A stretch of DNA of 64,000 nucleotides from Brachybacterium tyrofermentans (GTDB lineage: Bacteria > Actinomycetota > Actinomycetes > Actinomycetales > Dermabacteraceae). A program made the translations under genes and the position numbers. Below are positions 61,456 to 64,000 of the stretch, piece after piece. Each line of letters starts with the position of its first letter. Within the stretch, counting starts at the first letter, position 1. The stretch covers positions 62,001 to 126,000 of the forward strand of contig NZ_JABUXW010000001.1 of NCBI RefSeq assembly GCF_014897585.1, given 5' to 3'. The notes below the pieces were generated by a model, which was not told the origin of the DNA, ran no database searches, and saw only the letters and a list, made by a program, of their open reading frames with translations.

Positions 61456-62532
61456 TCAGCCGTTGAGGTGCTCCTGCAGCGCCTTCACGGTGGAGTAGCT
61501 GGTGCGGAAGTCCCACACGCCGTTGCTGCCGTGGCCGATCGCGGCACGGAGCTTCGCCGTCGTCTCGGCGCCGATCTTCCCGTCGGCGGTGGCACCGATC
61601 TTGGACTGCAGGGCCTTGATGTCGGCGGTCGAGAGCGAGCCGTCCTGGCTCACGCCCACCCAGGCCTCGAGCGCACGGGTGGTGGCCGGACCGAACTTCC
61701 CGTCCACGACGAGTGCGCCGCTGCTCGGCGCCGAGGGAGCCGGGGCGGTCGGTGCCGAGGGCGCGGGGGCGCTCGCGGCCGGAGCTCCGCTGTTGAGGAA
61801 GGACTGGAGCGCCTTCACGGTCGCGTAGTTCGAGCGGAAGTCCCAGGCGCCGTTGCCGCTCAGGCCCATCGCCGCACGGAGCTTGGTGGTGGTCTCGGCG
61901 CCGATCTTCCCGTCGGCGGTGGCACCGACCTTGGACTGCAGCGCCTTGATGTCGGCGGTCGAGAGCGAGCCGTCCTGGCTCACGCCCACCCAGGCCTCGA
62001 GCGAGCGGGTGGTCGCCGCCCCGAACTTGCCGTCGACCGCGAGTGCGCCGGGGCTGGTGCGCACGTCGTCGCGGGAGGCCGAGTCCTCGCGGCCGCCGGG
62101 CTGGGCGTTCGCATCCGCGCCACCGTTGGACCTGGTGAGACCTGCCCGCTTGCCGCAGGTGGGCCACGCTCCGGGGCCCTGCTCATGCAGGGTGCGCTGG
62201 GCGATGGCGATCTGCTCGGACTTCGTGGCCTGGTTCGCCTGGCTCGCGAACTCGTGGCCGCCGAAGGCCTTCCAGGTGGAAGGGGAGAACTGGAGCCCTC
62301 CGTAGTAGCCGTTGCCCGTGCTGATCGACCAGTTGCCGCCGGACTCGCACTGGGCGACCTTGTCCCAGACACCGGTATCGGCGGTGGCGACCCCGGCCCC
62401 GGAGATGCCCAGGCCGGCCGCGATCACGGCGCCGCCGGTCGCGGCCGCCATCTTCGGGGCCACGCGGAGGCCGTGGAAGTACACCGCGGAGCCGTCGGCA
62501 CGATGGGTGGGGACACGGGCGGGTGCAGGCAT
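61456..62532 (-). CDS. Rpf-like transglycosylase with duplicated C-terminal domain
   Basis: In this 358-residue secreted protein a hydrophobic segment (residues 28-50) ending in ATADTG precedes a resuscitation-promoting-factor domain (about 53-130: [13 protein letters not shown] with catalytic Glu63, [13 protein letters not shown], Cys in [10 protein letters not shown]). Two near-identical repeats of about 87 residues follow (about 161-247 and 271-357, each with [22 protein letters not shown]), which look like peptidoglycan-binding units, joined by an Ala/Pro linker. It cleaves peptidoglycan and may promote regrowth. The ATG at 62532 follows AGGAG by 8 nt. Confidence 0.88.
   Translation of the reverse strand: MPAPARVPTHRADGSAVYFHGLRVAPKMAAATGGAVIAAGLGISGAGVATADTGVWDKVAQCESGGNWSISTGNGYYGGLQFSPSTWKAFGGHEFASQANQATKSEQIAIAQRTLHEQGPGAWPTCGKRAGLTRSNGGADANAQPGGREDSASRDDVRTSPGALAVDGKFGAATTRSLEAWVGVSQDGSLSTADIKALQSKVGATADGKIGAETTTKLRAAMGLSGNGAWDFRSNYATVKALQSFLNSGAPAASAPAPSAPTAPAPSAPSSGALVVDGKFGPATTRALEAWVGVSQDGSLSTADIKALQSKIGATADGKIGAETTAKLRAAIGHGSNGVWDFRTSYSTVKALQEHLNG
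61459..62049. repeat. Long direct repeat of about 260 bp with 330-bp period inside the Rpf-like gene
   Basis: The segment from about 61459 to 61719 recurs at about 61789 to 62049 with few differences. For example GTCGGCGGTCGAGAGCGAGC lies at both 61621 and 61951. The copies are close enough for recombination that would delete or add a domain in frame. Confidence 0.85.
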
Positions 62533-62716
62533 TCGGGGGCTCCTGAGGACGGCCACGGGGGAAGGGGCGGGGAAGAGTGCGGCCGACGACGGGCGTCGAC
62601 CCTCCCCCACCGTGCCCGTCCCACCAGCACTTCCGGTCAGTTCGATGCCAAGTCCGAGCCATTGCTTGGTGAAACTTTTACCGAGAATGGCACCTCGGAG
62701 AATGACACCCGGGGAA
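62533..62716. promoter_or_regulatory. Upstream region of the Rpf-like gene with a 15-bp-spaced direct repeat
   Basis: GAGAATGGCACC (62683-62694) and GAGAATGACACC (62698-62709) are near-identical, 15 bp apart, in an unusually AT-rich stretch. They probably lie near the promoter. I could not recognise a c-di-AMP riboswitch, although such elements precede some actinobacterial rpf genes. Confidence 0.35.
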
Positions 62717-63532
62717 TTATCGAGTACAAACCGTCGGGACCACCATGGGGGTGCCGGAGGCGGGATCGGGCACCACGAGGCAGTCCAGCGAGAAGACGTC
62801 CCGCAGCAGCGCGGGGGTGACCACGTCCTGCGGTGCCCCGGTGGTCACCACCTCGCCCTCGTGCATCACCACCAGGTCGGTCGCGTAGCGCGCGGCCTGG
62901 TTGAGGTCGTGGAGGACCACGACGAGGGTGCGCCCGTGCTCGTGGAAGCCCCGCAGCAGCTCGAGCAGCTCGTACTGGTGGGCGATGTCGAGGAAGGTGG
63001 TCGGCTCGTCCAGCAGCATCAGCTCGGTCTCCTGTGCGAGCAGCATCGCCACCCAGACCCGCTGCCGCTGGCCACCGGAGAGCTCGTCCACGAGGCGGTC
63101 GGCGAGCTCGACGGTGCGGGTGGCGGCCAGGGCGCGCTCGACGGCGGCGTCGTCCTCGTCAGTCCAGCGGCGCACCAGGCTGCGATGCGGGAACCGACCC
63201 CGCGAGACGAGGTCGACGACGGTGATCCCGTCGGGGGCGAGCGCGGTCTGGGGCAGCAGACCCAGCCGGCGGGCGACGTCCCGGGCGCGCAGGCGGTGCA
63301 GATCCTTCCCGTCCAGCACGATGCGGCCCGCCGACGGGGTCAGCACCCGCGCGAGCGACCGCAGCAGCGTCGACTTGCCGCAGGCGTTGGGGCCGAGGAT
63401 CACGGTGAAGGAGCCGGGCCGGATCTGCAGGTCGAGGTCGCGTGAGATCGCCCGCTCGCCGTAACCGAGGGTCACCTGCTCGACGCCGAGCACCGGGCGT
63501 TGCCCCACGGGTTCAGGCGAGGACGCGGACAT
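62717..63532 (-). CDS. FepC-type siderophore/iron ABC transporter ATPase
   Basis: This 271-residue ABC ATPase has Walker [10 protein letters not shown] (residues 47-55), signature [17 protein letters not shown], Walker [13 protein letters not shown] and switch His in [12 protein letters not shown]. Sequence and spacing match the FecE/FepC group, which powers ferric-siderophore or haem uptake. Its permease partners are not in the window. Its start overlaps the methyltransferase gene upstream by 20 bp, so the two are linked. Confidence 0.9.
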   Translation of the reverse strand: MSASSPEPVGQRPVLGVEQVTLGYGERAISRDLDLQIRPGSFTVILGPNACGKSTLLRSLARVLTPSAGRIVLDGKDLHRLRARDVARRLGLLPQTALAPDGITVVDLVSRGRFPHRSLVRRWTDEDDAAVERALAATRTVELADRLVDELSGGQRQRVWVAMLLAQETELMLLDEPTTFLDIAHQYELLELLRGFHEHGRTLVVVLHDLNQAARYATDLVVMHEGEVVTTGAPQDVVTPALLRDVFSLDCLVVPDPASGTPMVVPTVCTR

Positions 63533-64000
63533 CGAACCCCCATCCCACGCTCGAGGCCGAGACGACCTCGAGACCGGCCCGGCGCACCAGCTCGTCGCGC
63601 TCGGCGCGGGTGCGCAGCCCCGCTTCGCCCCGGGCGAACGCGAGCAGATCGTCCTCGCACTCGTGCTCGTCCAGCGCCTCGTCCTCGAGCGCCTCGCCCA
63701 CCAGCACCACGCGCCCGCCGCCGCAGGCCGCCCTTGCGGCGCGCAGCACCGCGATCGCGGCATCGTCCGGATAGCGGTCCAGCAGGTCCACCAGGAGATG
63801 AGCGTCCGCCGGGCTCGGCGACGGGGCGAACAGCCCCTGCTCCTCGACGGTGACGGCGGCGCCGGCGAGCCGTTCGCGCATCGCCTCGGCGTCCGTCGGA
63901 TCCACCAGCACCGACAGCTCTGCCGCAGGTCGCGCACGGCGCAGGGCAAGGGCGATCTCGTCGGCCCCACGCCCCGAGATCCGCAGCGCGGACCAGTCGG
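63513..64000 (-). CDS. SAM-dependent O-methyltransferase-like protein, 5' truncated
   Basis: The gene runs off the right edge. About 162 C-terminal codons are visible. LLDRYPDDAAIAVLRAARAACGGGRVVLVGEAL matches the late Rossmann strands of O-methyltransferases, and LLAFARGEAGLRTRAERDELVRRAGLEVVSAS is their usual end. The SAM-binding glycine loop would lie outside or at the edge. It overlaps the ABC ATPase gene by 20 bp, which could place it in a siderophore-related operon. Confidence 0.72.
   Translation of the reverse strand, partial: DWSALRISGRGADEIALALRRARPAAELSVLVDPTDAEAMRERLAGAAVTVEEQGLFAPSPSPADAHLLVDLLDRYPDDAAIAVLRAARAACGGGRVVLVGEALEDEALDEHECEDDLLAFARGEAGLRTRAERDELVRRAGLEVVSASSVGWGFDVRVLA

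Noticed and set aside
62533..62716. c-di-AMP (ydaO-type) riboswitch before the Rpf-like gene
   Set aside because: Such riboswitches precede some actinobacterial rpf genes, but I could not place the conserved core segments here by eye. A covariance-model search would decide.

Overview
The window is high-GC DNA from an actinobacterium, most likely a Micrococcales member such as Brachybacterium. That genus guess rests on overall gene style only and I hold it at low confidence. The actinobacterial call rests on several things: GTG starts are common; many genes have a TAnnnT -10 box exactly 6-7 nt before the start codon (leaderless transcription); a DUF222/HNH protein and an Rpf-like resuscitation factor are present; and short tandem repeats are scattered between genes. 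No rRNA, tRNA, CRISPR array or transposase gene was seen.

Layout. 1-10.2 kb: 3' part of a purine permease fused to an OHCU-decarboxylase-like domain, a repeat-filled gap, an OsmC-type peroxidase, an unknown conserved protein, the yjcH-actP acetate uptake pair, a UvrA-like ABC ATPase and a DUF222/HNH protein. 10.3-17.6 kb: replicative helicase DnaB, a VOC protein, a membrane protein/PadR-like regulator operon behind a clear double operator, DinB-like and GNAT proteins, a PLP decarboxylase and a large helical protein of unknown function. 17.8-22.6 kb: an unusual four-gene group made of an inactive-looking diiron-fold paralogue, its intact partner, a P-loop protein and an ABC exporter whose nucleotide-binding domain has lost its motifs. 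22.7-26.6 kb: a hydrolase, a secreted acidic protein and a two-component system (response regulator and histidine kinase) whose likely binding repeats lie at three promoters.

26.8-46.4 kb is a Wzx/Wzy-type exopolysaccharide locus. The + strand carries two glycosyltransferases, the flippase and an acyltransferase. These converge on a - strand run that reads CDP-alcohol transferase, low-molecular-weight tyrosine phosphatase, lipoprotein, a 1702-residue PKD/LamG surface protein, polymerase, and chain-length regulator/tyrosine kinase. Further + strand genes encode a two-domain glycosyltransferase and a CapK-like adenylate-forming enzyme, and one more glycosyltransferase follows on the - strand. 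The initiating polyprenyl-phosphate sugar transferase (59.6-61.1 kb) and a TagD-like cytidylyltransferase lie apart from the cluster, but a shared 15-bp motif (GGGCAWWWCGGACAW) sits upstream of five of these units and links them.

46.6-64 kb: an RND efflux pump diverging from a MATE efflux protein across a nested palindrome, a membrane-anchored unknown, a PHP phosphatase, a PD-(D/E)XK-type nuclease gene bracketed by two related 53-55 bp palindromes, the metF-metE methionine operon, the tagD and sugar-transferase genes separated by a strong terminator, an Rpf-like transglycosylase with a near-perfect tandem duplication, a siderophore-type ABC ATPase and the 3' part of a methyltransferase that runs off the right edge.
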